Of a stretch of 26,887 bases of DNA, positions 1-7,541 are shown one piece after another. The notes beneath the pieces were generated by a model. The model ran no database searches and was not told the DNA's origin. It saw only the letters and a program-made list of their open reading frames with translations. Position 1 is the first letter of the stretch. Each line of letters begins with the position of its first letter. Source of the DNA: UBA7672 sp964529555 (GTDB lineage Bacteria > Pseudomonadota > Alphaproteobacteria > Caulobacterales > Hyphomonadaceae). The translations under genes and the position numbers were made by a program. Location of the stretch: the NCBI GenBank assembly GCA_964529555.1, contig CAZGWV010000049.1, positions 1 through 26,887 of the forward strand, read 5' to 3'.

Positions 1-123
1 CTCAACTCCCTGCCGCCTTAAGGCCCCACAAGTAAAACTTAAGGATCGGCCGCTAGACCGGCGGTTCGGCCACGTCCAGACTCCCCGCGAATCCGGGGAC
101 TGGCGCCCGGCCGGGAGGATTGG
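1..123. other. Leader region upstream of flbT
   Basis: No gene is seen here; the window starts inside an intergenic region. It holds two copies of CTTAAGG (about 17-23 and 38-44), each containing TTAA, but their spacing does not fit the CtrA consensus TTAA-N7-TTAA. A strong ribosome binding site, GGGAGGA, ends a few bases before the flbT ATG. I could not assign a promoter. Confidence 0.4.
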
Positions 124-549
124 ATGGCGCTCAAACTTTCGCTCAAGCCGGGCGAGCGCTTCGTGGTCAACGGAGCGGTGCTGCAGAACGGTGACCGCCG
201 CGCGGTCCTGTTGCTGCAGAACAAGGCGTCGATCCTGCGGGAAAAGGACATCATCCAGCCGGAAGAGGCGAACACGCCCGGCCGCCGGATCTATTTCCCG
301 ATCATGATGATGTATCTGGACCCCGCCGGGGCCAACCAGTTCTACGACGAGTTCGTGATGCGCCTGAACGAGTTCATGGGCGCGATCCGCTCCACCGACA
401 TTCTGAAGGAATGCGTCTCGCTGTCGCGCGAGGTCATGTCCGCTGACTACTACAAGGCGCTCACGCGGTGCCGGAAGCTTCTAACCTACGAACAGGGATT
501 GCTGGGTAATGTCCATCCAGGCCTATCAGAACGCGGCGAAGAAGACTGA
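124..549 (+). CDS. flbT: Flagellar biosynthesis repressor FlbT
   Basis: FlbT is a small cytoplasmic regulator that, in Caulobacter, binds the 5' leader of flagellin mRNA and lowers its stability and translation until the hook is finished. The 141-aa product has the family length and opening (MALKLSLKPGERFVVNGAVL), the LLLQNKASILREKDI segment near residues 30-44, and a conserved C-terminal part around YYKALTRCRKLLTYEQ. The ATG has a strong GGGAGGA site 4-5 bases upstream. The 3' end overlaps flaF by 41 bp, so the two are very likely cotranscribed and translationally coupled. The three flagellin genes downstream are its expected targets. Confidence 0.95.
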   Translation: MALKLSLKPGERFVVNGAVLQNGDRRAVLLLQNKASILREKDIIQPEEANTPGRRIYFPIMMMYLDPAGANQFYDEFVMRLNEFMGAIRSTDILKECVSLSREVMSADYYKALTRCRKLLTYEQGLLGNVHPGLSERGEED

Positions 550-874
550 AGGCCCGCGCCAGACCGAGTATCGCGCCTTTGCGGTCGCGACGCGCGGTCT
601 GATCGACGCGGCCGGTCTTCCCGAAACCGAGGTCGGGCGCCGCGCCGAGGCGCTGGCGGCCAACCGCCGCCTGTGGTCGCTGCTGGCCGCCGACTGCGCC
701 GCCGACGGCAATGCCCTGCCACAGGGCCTGCGCGCGCAGATCATCTCGCTGTCCATCTTCGTCGACCGCCATTCGAGCGCCGTCATGCGCTCGGGCGCGG
801 CCTTCGACGTGCTGATCGACATCAATCGCACCATCATGCAGGGCCTCGCTCCTGCCGCCGCCATACCGGCCTGA
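509..874 (+). CDS. flaF: Flagellar biosynthesis regulator FlaF
   Basis: FlaF is the partner of FlbT. In Caulobacter it is needed for flagellin synthesis and secretion and acts in opposition to FlbT. The 121-aa product matches the family in length and begins MSIQAYQNAAKKTEGPRQTE. It has the conserved ALAANRRLWSLLAADC stretch (about residues 49-64) and the LSIFVDRHS segment (about 82-90). The start lies inside flbT, 41 bp before its stop, with no strong ribosome site, which fits translational coupling. The C-terminus is an alanine-rich tail. About 220 bp separate it from the first flagellin. Confidence 0.93.
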   Translation: MSIQAYQNAAKKTEGPRQTEYRAFAVATRGLIDAAGLPETEVGRRAEALAANRRLWSLLAADCAADGNALPQGLRAQIISLSIFVDRHSSAVMRSGAAFDVLIDINRTIMQGLAPAAAIPA

Positions 875-1031
875 AACCGTCCTTGAACTGACGATCCGGT
901 CGTGCGCGGCCCACGTGGCGGCGCGAGCTAATCGTACGTTTACCATCCTGTTTCGGTTAGTGTTTTGGCAGTATTTTCGTCCGCCGGATCACACCACTGA
1001 TTAAGACCTCTCGGGCATAGTCGCTCCATGT

Positions 1032-1046
1032 TGGCGCAAAACGCGC
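1032..1046 (+). promoter_or_regulatory. Possible sigma-54 promoter of flagellin gene 1
   Basis: TGGCGCAAAACGCGC has GG at 1033-1034 and GC at 1045-1046, with the 10-base gap required for -24/-12 elements. It matches TGGC at -24 but is weak at TTGC, so this is a tentative call. It would place the start near 1058 and give a leader of about 41 nt, similar to the second flagellin. A weaker alternative is TGGCAGTATTTTCGT at 966-980, which lacks the GC of the -12 box. Confidence 0.35.
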
Positions 1047-1052
1047 CAGCGG

Positions 1053-1069
1053 CCGATCAAAACGATCGG
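1053..1069 (+). repeat. Small hairpin at the predicted flagellin 1 transcript start
   Basis: CCGATC-AAAAC-GATCGG is a perfect 6-bp inverted repeat just before the flagellin 1 coding region. If transcription starts upstream of 1053 it would form a leader hairpin, a possible element for FlbT-type post-transcriptional control. With the start predicted near 1058 the left arm would be partly cut off. It could also be an operator. Confidence 0.3.
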
Positions 1070-1098
1070 TCTTCGATCTAGAACGGAGACGGCTTGTC

Positions 1099-2310
1099 AT
1101 GCTTAGCGTGAACTCGAACTATGGCGCGTCCATCGCGCTCCAATCCCTCAATGCGACGAACAAGGAACTGAACGAAGTCCAGAACCGGATTTCGACCGGT
1201 TTCAAAGTCTCCAGCGCGCGTGACAACGGCGCTGTCTACGCCATCGCCGAAGGCCAGCGCGCCCGCGTTTCCTCGGTTGCCGCCATCAAGGATGGCATCG
1301 ATCGCGCCTCCTCCACGGTCGACGTCGCTCTTGCCGCCGGCAAGTCGGTTGGCGAAATCCTGCAGAAGCTCAAGGCCAAAGCCGTCGCCGCCCAGGCCGA
1401 CGACCTGACCGCCGACCAGCGCACGGCCCTGCAGACCGACTTCGCCAGCCTGCGTCAGCAGATCGACACCATCGCCAACGCGGCGCAGTTCAACGGCGCG
1501 AACCTCGCAATCGGCAACACTTCGCTGAACGTGCTGATCTCCGATCTCGGCGGTTCTGTCGCCGCGACCTCGGATGGCGTCCAGTCGGCTGGCCTCGCCA
1601 CGCCGCTCTCCGGTTCGGCTCTGGTCATCGATGTCGGCGACGACGGCGGCGACCTCGCCGACGGCGACCTGATCACTTTCGCCCTGACCCACGGGGTCAA
1701 CAGCGGCACCTTCACGATCGAAGTCGAACTCACCAACGGCATGACCGTCGATGACTTCGTCGAAGCCGTGAACGCTGCCTCGGGCGGCAAGATCTCGGCC
1801 TCGTACGACGACACGACGGGCCAGTTCACCTACCTGATCAACGACGCCAACTTCGATGATCTGGCGATCACCTCGGACGGCACGGATGCGACGAACATCG
1901 GCGCCGGCGTTGGGACGGCGACGGTGTCGTCGGCTGGTTCGAACACGTTCTCGGTCACGGGCGCGGACTTCTCGCTCTCGGGCTCGATCCTGTCTTCACT
2001 GGCCTCCACGGACATCTCGGTGTCCACGGCGGCTGCGACGACGGCCTCGAACGCCATCGACACGGCGATGACGGCTCTCAACAACGCGCTGGCCACGATG
2101 GGCTCGCAGGCGGCCGCTCTGGACATCCAGAACGGCTTCCTCTCGAAGCTCTCGGACACCATCGAGCAAGGCATCTCGAACCTCGTCGACGCCGACCTCG
2201 CGAAGGAAAGCGCCCGTCTCCAGTCGCTGCAGATCAAGCAGCAACTGGGCGCGCAGGCTCTCTCGATCGCCAACCAGGCGCCGTCGCTGATCCTGTCGTT
2301 CTTCCGCTAA
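1099..2310 (+). CDS. Flagellin (large, 403 aa)
   Basis: This is a structural subunit of the flagellar filament, exported through the flagellar type III system. The N-terminal D0/D1 region (residues 1 to about 150) starts MLSVNSNYGASIALQSLN and contains QNRISTGFKVSSARDNGA. The C-terminal D1/D0 region (about 320-403) contains LVDADLAKESARLQSLQIKQ and ends LILSFFR. Between them lies an acidic, Ser/Thr-rich domain of about 130 residues with a segment like the flagellin/hook IN motif (GKISASYDDTTGQFTYLIND), which makes it longer than the roughly 270-aa flagellins of Caulobacter. The start has GGAGAC upstream. A strong terminator follows at 2365-2405. It is a close paralogue of the next gene. Confidence 0.95.
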   Translation: MLSVNSNYGASIALQSLNATNKELNEVQNRISTGFKVSSARDNGAVYAIAEGQRARVSSVAAIKDGIDRASSTVDVALAAGKSVGEILQKLKAKAVAAQADDLTADQRTALQTDFASLRQQIDTIANAAQFNGANLAIGNTSLNVLISDLGGSVAATSDGVQSAGLATPLSGSALVIDVGDDGGDLADGDLITFALTHGVNSGTFTIEVELTNGMTVDDFVEAVNAASGGKISASYDDTTGQFTYLINDANFDDLAITSDGTDATNIGAGVGTATVSSAGSNTFSVTGADFSLSGSILSSLASTDISVSTAAATTASNAIDTAMTALNNALATMGSQAAALDIQNGFLSKLSDTIEQGISNLVDADLAKESARLQSLQIKQQLGAQALSIANQAPSLILSFFR

Positions 2311-2364
2311 TACCGTAAGGGCAGGGCGGCAGAAGCAGCCCGCGCCCCCGGTAAGGCATCTGTG

Positions 2365-2405
2365 GAGGGGCGGAGCTTTCGGGCTCCGCCCCTCTGTCGT
2401 TTTTT
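2365..2405 (+). terminator. Intrinsic terminator after flagellin 1
   Basis: A perfect 12-bp GC-rich stem (2365-2376 with 2383-2394) closes a TTTCGG loop, and a run of six T follows at 2400-2405. This is a textbook Rho-independent terminator. It separates the transcripts of the first two flagellin genes, so each can be controlled alone. Confidence 0.9.
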
Positions 2406-2550
2406 GCCTAGCGCCGGGGCTCTCTTCGGGCGGCAAAACATGCCGGGAGGTAAATTCGATTCAGCTTGCCGTTAGCAAAGAGGCGGCCGCGTTAACTCGC
2501 TTTTCCCCGGTTTCCGGCGATTCCGGGCCGGCTCGTTAACCTTAACGGAC

Positions 2551-2565
2551 TGGCACGGGCCTTGA
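2551..2565 (+). promoter_or_regulatory. Sigma-54 (-24/-12) promoter of flagellin 2
   Basis: TGGCACGGGCCTTGA matches the -24/-12 consensus TGGCACG-N4-TTGC except for the final base (A for C). Its GG lies at 2552-2553, and the predicted start is near 2577, giving a leader of about 50 nt. Late flagellar genes, including flagellins, are sigma-54 dependent in Caulobacter, usually through the activator FlbD. The neighbouring TTAAC half sites at 2536-2546 might hold a regulator. Confidence 0.65.
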
Positions 2566-2626
2566 AGGTGGAGATTCGTCCAGGCCCGTATGGGGCGTGG
2601 GGACCAGTCTACGCGGGAGCCCGGCC

Positions 2627-3841
2627 ATGCTGAGCGTCAATACAAACTACAGCGCCATGATCGCGCTCCAGAACCTCAACTTCACGAATACGGAGCTTGA
2701 GGGCGTCCAGAACAAGATTTCCACGGGCCTCAAGATTTCGAGCGCCCGCGACAACGGCGCCATCTACGCCATCGCCGAAGGGCAGAGGAGCCGGGTCGCC
2801 TCGGTCGCCGCGGTGAAGGATGGCATCGATCGCGCCAACTCGACGCTCGATGTGGCGCTCTCCGCCGGCAAGTCGATCGGCGACATCCTGCAGAAGCTCA
2901 AGGCCAAGGCGGTCGCCGCCCAGGCAGACGATCTGACGCAGGACCAGCGCAACACGCTCCAGGCCGACTTCGCCTCGATGCGCTCGCAGATCGACACCAT
3001 CGCGAACTCGGCCCAGTTCAACGGCGCCAACCTCGCCGTCGGCAATTTCAATCTCAACGTGCTGATCTCGGACCTCGGCGGTTCGGTCGCGGCCACCGCG
3101 AACGGCATTCAGTCGCCTGCGCTTGCATCGCCGCTGTCCGGCTCGGCTCTCATCACGGCTGTCGGCGCCACCGCCGGCGACGTGGACGTTGGTGACCTCG
3201 TCACCTTCGAACTGACCGACGCGGTCAACCAGGGCACGTTCACGATCCAGGTCGAAATCACGGCAGGCATGACCATCGACGGTTATGTCGAGGCGGTGAA
3301 CGCCCAGTCGGGTGGTAAGATCTCGGCGTCCTATGACGATGTCGCCGGCCGCTTCACCTACCTGATCAACGACGTGAATTTCGATGCGCTCGACATCGAA
3401 ACCGATGGTACTGATGATGAATTCCTCGGCGGCGACGAAGCCACCGGGATCGTCACCAGCGCCGGCTCGAACGTGTTCGTCGTCAACGGCACGGACATGA
3501 CGCTGGCCTCGTCGATGTTCTCGGCCTTCGCCACCACCAACATCGCAACGTCCGCCGCCTCGGCCACGACCGCCGCCAACGCGCTGGAGCAGGCGATCGT
3601 CGATCTCAACGTCACGCTGGCTTCGCTCGGCTCGCAAGGCACCGCCCTTGACGCCCAGCAGGACTTCCTCGCCAAGCTGTCGGACGAGATCGAGAACGGC
3701 ATCGGCAACCTCGTCGATGCCGACCTCGCCAAGGAATCGGCAAAGCTCCAGTCGCTGCAGATCAAGCAGCAGCTCGGCGCGCAGGCCCTGTCGATCGCCA
3801 ACCAGGCGCCGCAGGTCATCCTGTCGCTGTTCGGCCGATAG
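2627..3841 (+). CDS. Flagellin (large, 404 aa)
   Basis: This is the second filament subunit, close to the first at both ends: MLSVNTNYSAMIALQNLN at the start, and LVDADLAKESAKLQSLQIKQ and LILSLFGR at the end. The central domain (about residues 165-300) differs more but keeps the GKISASYDD...FTYLIND core. I chose the ATG at 2627 over an in-frame GTG at 2597 because GGGAG (2614-2618) lies at the right distance and the protein then aligns with its paralogue from residue 1. It has its own sigma-54 promoter and terminator, so it is a separately controlled tandem duplicate. Confidence 0.95.
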   Translation: MLSVNTNYSAMIALQNLNFTNTELEGVQNKISTGLKISSARDNGAIYAIAEGQRSRVASVAAVKDGIDRANSTLDVALSAGKSIGDILQKLKAKAVAAQADDLTQDQRNTLQADFASMRSQIDTIANSAQFNGANLAVGNFNLNVLISDLGGSVAATANGIQSPALASPLSGSALITAVGATAGDVDVGDLVTFELTDAVNQGTFTIQVEITAGMTIDGYVEAVNAQSGGKISASYDDVAGRFTYLINDVNFDALDIETDGTDDEFLGGDEATGIVTSAGSNVFVVNGTDMTLASSMFSAFATTNIATSAASATTAANALEQAIVDLNVTLASLGSQGTALDAQQDFLAKLSDEIENGIGNLVDADLAKESAKLQSLQIKQQLGAQALSIANQAPQVILSLFGR

Positions 3842-3888
3842 GCGCGGAAAGCGCCCGAAAGCCCTGCGACCCGAAAGCCCCGCGAAAT

Positions 3889-3921
3889 GGCCGCTCCGTC
3901 CATCCGGCGGGGCGGCCTTTT
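3889..3921 (+). terminator. Intrinsic terminator after flagellin 2
   Basis: A 10-bp stem (3889-3898 with 3908-3917, one G-U pair) with a 9-nt loop is followed directly by TTTT at 3918-3921. It lies 47 bp after the flagellin 2 stop. The T run is short but the stem is very GC-rich. Confidence 0.7.
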
Positions 3922-3960
3922 CCCATAATCGCGGCCCAATGTCCGGCAGTGAAACGTCTC

Positions 3961-3977
3961 GTTAACGCTTGCTAACG
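3961..3977 (+). promoter_or_regulatory. CtrA-like half sites before flagellin 3
   Basis: GTTAACGCTTGCTAACG holds TTAA and CTAA six bases apart, one base short of the TTAA-N7-TTAA CtrA consensus. It is also an imperfect inverted repeat (CGTTA...TAACG when the preceding C is included). No sigma-54 pattern was found before flagellin 3. The call is tentative. Confidence 0.25.
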
Positions 3978-4035
3978 AAGACTGATCCCCGATTGACGAA
4001 TTGTTCACCACGATTCGCACGCGGAGACGGCCAAA

Positions 4036-4872
4036 ATGGTCGACAGACTTAGCAACGCGACCGGCGTTCTCGGTGCGCTGAAACACCTCCAGTCCTCCAG
4101 CCGCGAACTGGCGGGGGCCGAAGCGCGTCTGTCATCCGGCCTCAAGGTCTCCCGCGCCCGCGACGACGCCACGTCCTATCACGCCGCCGCCATCATGCGC
4201 GGGCAGGGCAGCTCGCTCGCGGCGGTCACGCTCAGCCTCAGTCGCGCTGAATCGATCTCCGACACGGCCATCGCCGCCGCCGAGAAGGTGATGAAACAGC
4301 TCGGCGACATGAAAGCCACCGCCGCCCAGGCAATGTCGGCGGGCCTCACCGACGACCAGCGCGACGTGCTGAACAAGCAGTATCAGACCCAGATGTCGGC
4401 GCTGCAGTCCTTCATCCGCAACGCCTCGTTCGACGGTTCCAACATACTCGACGGCTCGCGCCCCAATGGCGTGTCCTTCATCGCCGACGCCGAAGCCTCG
4501 CAGACGGTGACGCTGGCCGGGCGCAACTTCCTGCCGGGCGGTTCGGTGGTCGTCGCCATGCCGTCCACCACGGCGCTGAACAGCACCCAGTCCGCCGCCG
4601 ATACCCATGAATTGCTGACGCAGTCGATCGCCAATATCGGCGACGAACTTGTCGGGATGGGCGCCGAAGCCAAGCGGATCGAAGCGCAGAAGGGCTTTGT
4701 CACGCGCCTTGCCGATGCGCTTGCCGCCGGCGTCGGGCGCATGGTCGATACGGATCCGACGGCTGAATCCGCGCTGATCCAGGCGCTGCAGGTCAAGCAG
4801 GAGCTGTCGGCCTCCGCCATCGGCATCGCCAACGCGGCGCCCCAGGCGCTGTTGCAGCTCTTCCGCGGCTAG
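4036..4872 (+). CDS. Short divergent flagellin (278 aa)
   Basis: This is the third flagellin. It keeps the N-terminal coiled-coil region (LSSGLKVSRARDDATSYHAA near residues 32-51) and the C-terminal region (ALIQALQVKQELSASAIGIA, ending ALLQLFRG) but lacks the central inserted domain of the two upstream genes. Its size is close to that of the Caulobacter flagellins. By analogy with FljJ, a divergent minor flagellin found near the hook there, it may form the proximal filament; this is inference. It starts MVDRLSNATGVLGALK, with CGGAGACGG upstream. MarC begins 6 bp after the stop. Confidence 0.9.
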   Translation: MVDRLSNATGVLGALKHLQSSSRELAGAEARLSSGLKVSRARDDATSYHAAAIMRGQGSSLAAVTLSLSRAESISDTAIAAAEKVMKQLGDMKATAAQAMSAGLTDDQRDVLNKQYQTQMSALQSFIRNASFDGSNILDGSRPNGVSFIADAEASQTVTLAGRNFLPGGSVVVAMPSTTALNSTQSAADTHELLTQSIANIGDELVGMGAEAKRIEAQKGFVTRLADALAAGVGRMVDTDPTAESALIQALQVKQELSASAIGIANAAPQALLQLFRG

Positions 4873-4878
4873 ACCCCG

Positions 4879-5547
4879 ATGCTCACCGAGATCCAGTTCG
4901 AGCAGGCCGTCGCGGCCTTCGTCACGTTCTTTGTGCTGATCGACGCGCCGGGCGTCGCGCCGATCTTCGCCTCGCTCACCGCGCCGGGCGGATCGGGCTA
5001 TGCGCGCAAGACGGCGATGAAGTCGGTGTTCGTCGCCGGGCTGATCCTGTTCTTCTTCGCCTTCGCGGGCGCCTGGCTGCTCAAGCATCTCGGCATCTCG
5101 CTCGACGCCTTCCGCGTTGCAGGCGGCGTTCTGTTGTTCCTGATCGCGCTGGAGATGGTGTTCGAGAAGCGTCAGGCGCGACAGAAGACCCGCGCCGATC
5201 AGGTGCTGGCGGGCGAGGAAGCTTCCGGCAGGGTGGAGGACGTGTCGGTCTTCCCGCTCGCCATCCCGATGATCGCCGGCCCCGGCTCCATCGCGACCGC
5301 CATGCTCTTCATGCAGAACGCGGGCGGCGACCCGATCGGCATCGGCATCGTATCGTTCGCGATCGCCGCCAACCTCTTGCTGGCCTGCCTGATCTTCCTG
5401 GCCGCCGGCCCGCTGATGAAAATCATGGGCGACCAGATCTCCGGCGCGATCACCCGTATCTTCGGCGTCATCCTCTCCGCGCTCGCTGCGCAGATGATCA
5501 TCGTCGGGATCATCGGCGCGTTCGGTTTGCAGGTTGTGGCGGGGTGA
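4879..5547 (+). CDS. MarC family integral membrane protein
   Basis: This 222-aa polytopic inner-membrane protein belongs to the MarC/UPF0056 family, whose biochemical function is not settled. About six hydrophobic helices are visible, in two groups split by a charged loop near residues 95-125 (EKRQARQKTRADQ). Family features include the FFVLIDAPGVAPIF stretch near residues 18-31 and FPLAIPMIAGPGSIATAML near 125-143. It starts 6 bp after the third flagellin stop with only a poor ribosome site, so it may be read through from that gene. The link to motility is probably positional. It converges on the minus-strand gene ending at 5599. Confidence 0.88.
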   Translation: MLTEIQFEQAVAAFVTFFVLIDAPGVAPIFASLTAPGGSGYARKTAMKSVFVAGLILFFFAFAGAWLLKHLGISLDAFRVAGGVLLFLIALEMVFEKRQARQKTRADQVLAGEEASGRVEDVSVFPLAIPMIAGPGSIATAMLFMQNAGGDPIGIGIVSFAIAANLLLACLIFLAAGPLMKIMGDQISGAITRIFGVILSALAAQMIIVGIIGAFGLQVVAG

Positions 5548-5598
5548 ATTTCTCCAGCTCTCTTGCTGAATCAGACCCCAAATCGAAAGCGCCGGGCC

Positions 5599-6882
5599 TT
5601 AAGCCGGCGTCTCTTCCATCAGATACACGGCGCTTTTCTTCACGGGCCGGTTGAGCCGGAAGGATTTCCACGCGGTCGTCAGCGCAACGAAGGCCAGCAG
5701 CGCAAGGCAGGCCGCAAGCCCGGCTGCCTGCAGGCGCAGCGCATTGGTCCACGGGATCACCGTGCGCGCCGTCTCCAGCAGGTTCTCGCCGTCGAAGCGC
5801 TCCAGCGCCACGGCGCGCTCGCCGCCCGCCGCCGCAACAAGACGCGCGGCGCGCAGATCGACGCCATCCTCGACACGGCTGACGATCGCGATCGCCGCCT
5901 CGAAGGATGTATCGAGCGCGATCTCGCGCAGGATCCTGAACTCTTCCATCAGGTGGACGAGTTTCACCGGGTCCACCGTCGCCCGGAATGCGCGCTCGAC
6001 CACCGGGATCGCGTCCGGGGTGTAGCTGGCCTGCTGGTGCAATTCGGCGGTCAGCAGGCGCTGCATCTCTTCGACGGAGACAACGTCTTCCAGACGCTTC
6101 GTCAGATACGTCTTGAACGGTACGGGGGCCGTCGTGCGCGCACGCAGCGCCGGCATGGCGACCGAGGCGCCCTCGCGCGCGTCGGGATCGGAGTCGGCCA
6201 TGATCAGCGCGATGCCCGACAGCAGGAAGGCGGGCAGGTCGTTGATCGCGCCCTCATTGGCCCAGTTCACCGCCGTCTGGGTCAGCCCGCTCAGGCTGCC
6301 GACGCGGTTGATCTTGACCCGCCGCGTACTGGCGGGCTCGGCCGCGGCAGGCGGCGAGGCTGCCGCCGTCACAGCGCCGGGAACCGATTCGGGGTCCGCC
6401 GATGCATTGAAGCGCGGCGCGGCCGGCGGATTGATGTTGCGATAGGCCTCCTGCAGTTCGCCCGGCAGGTAGGACACGGCGGCCAGCAGCACGGCTTCAT
6501 CATTGGGGCCGTTGGCCACCTTGTCGATGCGGGCGCGCAGGGCCTCTCCCTCGCGCTCGTTCAGCATTGCCGGGGCGCCGAGCAGCAGGCCGCGCACCAG
6601 CGGCATTTCCTTGTCTTCCTTCTGCAGGGACGCGCCCACGAGTTCGGCCCAGACCTCGGTCGGCTCGTGTTCCTTGCCGGCGGCGATCTGGCGGAAGCGC
6701 TCATCCATGGCCTGGCGCGTGGCGGTCAGGGCCTGGGGGGTCGCCTCGAATGCGGTGGGGCGGTCGCCATAGGCGGCAGACACCAGATAGGCCGCCATGA
6801 AGGGAGCAGCGCACAGCGCGCCATTGAACATCAGGGCTGCGTATGCCGCGAACGGCAGACGGCGCTTGCGACGGCGATTCAT
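5599..6882 (-). CDS. Hypothetical two-helix membrane protein (427 aa)
   Basis: I do not recognise the family. The protein begins with a basic stretch (MNRRRKRR) and a hydrophobic helix at about residues 10-36. A long soluble part follows, with an Ala/Pro-rich linker around 150-180, then a mostly helical domain, a second hydrophobic helix at about 383-405 and a short basic tail. The topology suggests a large periplasmic middle with both ends in the cytoplasm. It lies 218 bp downstream of the flgI-flgJ-flgN group on the same strand, so it may be flagellar, but the gap suggests its own promoter. It starts at ATG 6882 with a weak GGAAACGGG ribosome site. Codon use is like the neighbours. Confidence 0.8.
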   Translation of the reverse strand: MNRRRKRRLPFAAYAALMFNGALCAAPFMAAYLVSAAYGDRPTAFEATPQALTATRQAMDERFRQIAAGKEHEPTEVWAELVGASLQKEDKEMPLVRGLLLGAPAMLNEREGEALRARIDKVANGPNDEAVLLAAVSYLPGELQEAYRNINPPAAPRFNASADPESVPGAVTAAASPPAAAEPASTRRVKINRVGSLSGLTQTAVNWANEGAINDLPAFLLSGIALIMADSDPDAREGASVAMPALRARTTAPVPFKTYLTKRLEDVVSVEEMQRLLTAELHQQASYTPDAIPVVERAFRATVDPVKLVHLMEEFRILREIALDTSFEAAIAIVSRVEDGVDLRAARLVAAAGGERAVALERFDGENLLETARTVIPWTNALRLQAAGLAACLALLAFVALTTAWKSFRLNRPVKKSAVYLMEETPA

Positions 6883-7014
6883 CGAGCCCGTTTCCGACTA
6901 CTACACGCGAACTGGACGGGCTTGCACCCGATCCATCCACGTTCACACCCCGGCCAGTGCCCCTTTGTTTTCCGCCCGCGCCGATAGATCAAGTGGGCAA
7001 GACCGCCTGCGGCC

Positions 7015-7055
7015 AAAAAAACACACAACGCGCGTTTCGTTGGGGCAAGCCAACG
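7015..7055 (-). terminator. Possible weak terminator after the flgI-flgJ-flgN group
   Basis: Read on the minus strand, CGTTGG-CTTGCC-CCAACG forms a 6-bp stem (7038-7055), followed 16 nt later by a run of seven T (7015-7021). The gap between stem and T run is long for a standard terminator, so this is a weak call. It sits between the FlgN-like gene and the 427-aa gene. Confidence 0.3.
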
Positions 7056-7100
7056 AGGTCCGCCTCATCGGCGGTCACACGATGCGGAAAGGCGCGCGGA

Positions 7101-7541
7101 TCAGGCTTTCGCATTGACTGCAAGGCCGGAAGCCTCGCGTTTCGGCCCGCCCGCGAGCGCGCCCTTTGCGCCATAGCCTGCGGGGGCGCTGCGCGATTCG
7201 GCGATCTCGGCGGCGATCGAGCGCACGAGCCCCTCGGTGACGGTTCGCGCGGCGGAAAGCGCGCGCTCATGCGCCTGCAGCCGCTCGTCGAGGTCCCGCG
7301 CGGCTGTCCTGAGCGCGTCTTTACGGGCAGGCGACAGGCCCGCCATCTGGCTCGGGTCCGCCTTGATGCGCGACACTTCGAGCCGCCAGGCGTGAACCAG
7401 CCGTTCTTTCTCGTCCCAGTTGGCGCCGCTGGCGTCGAGCTTGCGCGCCTGCACCGCGACGATTTCCGCGTCGAGCAGGCCGATCAGGCGCGTCGTCATG
7501 GTCAGCAACTGCTCTGCCCGCTCTTCAACGTGCTCTGTCAT
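7101..7541 (-). CDS. FlgN/FlbY-like flagellar export chaperone
   Basis: This 146-aa, mostly helical, cytoplasmic protein has a start like FlgN-family chaperones (EERAEQLLTMTTRLIGLLDAE). These bind the hook-filament junction proteins FlgK and FlgL before export. Its position after flgI and the rod-binding gene matches the FlbY gene of Caulobacter, as I recall that locus. The body is rich in charged heptads (KERLVHAWRLEVSRIK, about residues 45-60), and the last 30 residues are Gly/Ala-rich and poorly conserved in style. It overlaps the preceding gene by 4 bp (ATGA), so the two are translationally coupled. Confidence 0.7.
   Translation of the reverse strand: MTEHVEERAEQLLTMTTRLIGLLDAEIVAVQARKLDASGANWDEKERLVHAWRLEVSRIKADPSQMAGLSPARKDALRTAARDLDERLQAHERALSAARTVTEGLVRSIAAEIAESRSAPAGYGAKGALAGGPKREASGLAVNAKA

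Larger units (their letters stand above)
2311..2626 (+). other. Intergenic region between flagellins 1 and 2
   Basis: No gene is visible in this 316-bp stretch. It carries the intrinsic terminator of flagellin 1 (2365-2405), several GTTAAC half sites (about 2491-2496 and 2535-2546) that resemble CtrA half boxes but lack the N7 spacing, and a sigma-54 promoter (2551-2565). The last 50 bases are the predicted leader of flagellin 2. Confidence 0.6.

Noticed and set aside
1..50. CtrA box upstream of flbT
   Set aside because: The two TTAA sites are 17 bases apart, not 7.
2597..2626. GTG start upstream of flagellin 2
   Set aside because: It would add ten residues that have no counterpart in flagellins; the ATG at 2627 has a good ribosome site.
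2609..3637. Long minus-strand open frame across flagellin 2
   Set aside because: It is opposite a clear flagellin; its Arg/Gly/Asp-rich translation has no family pattern. High GC keeps opposite frames open.
5563..6987. Long plus-strand open frame opposite the 427-aa gene
   Set aside because: The product is Arg/His/Gln-rich low-complexity sequence, typical of an antisense shadow; the minus-strand protein has sensible membrane helices.
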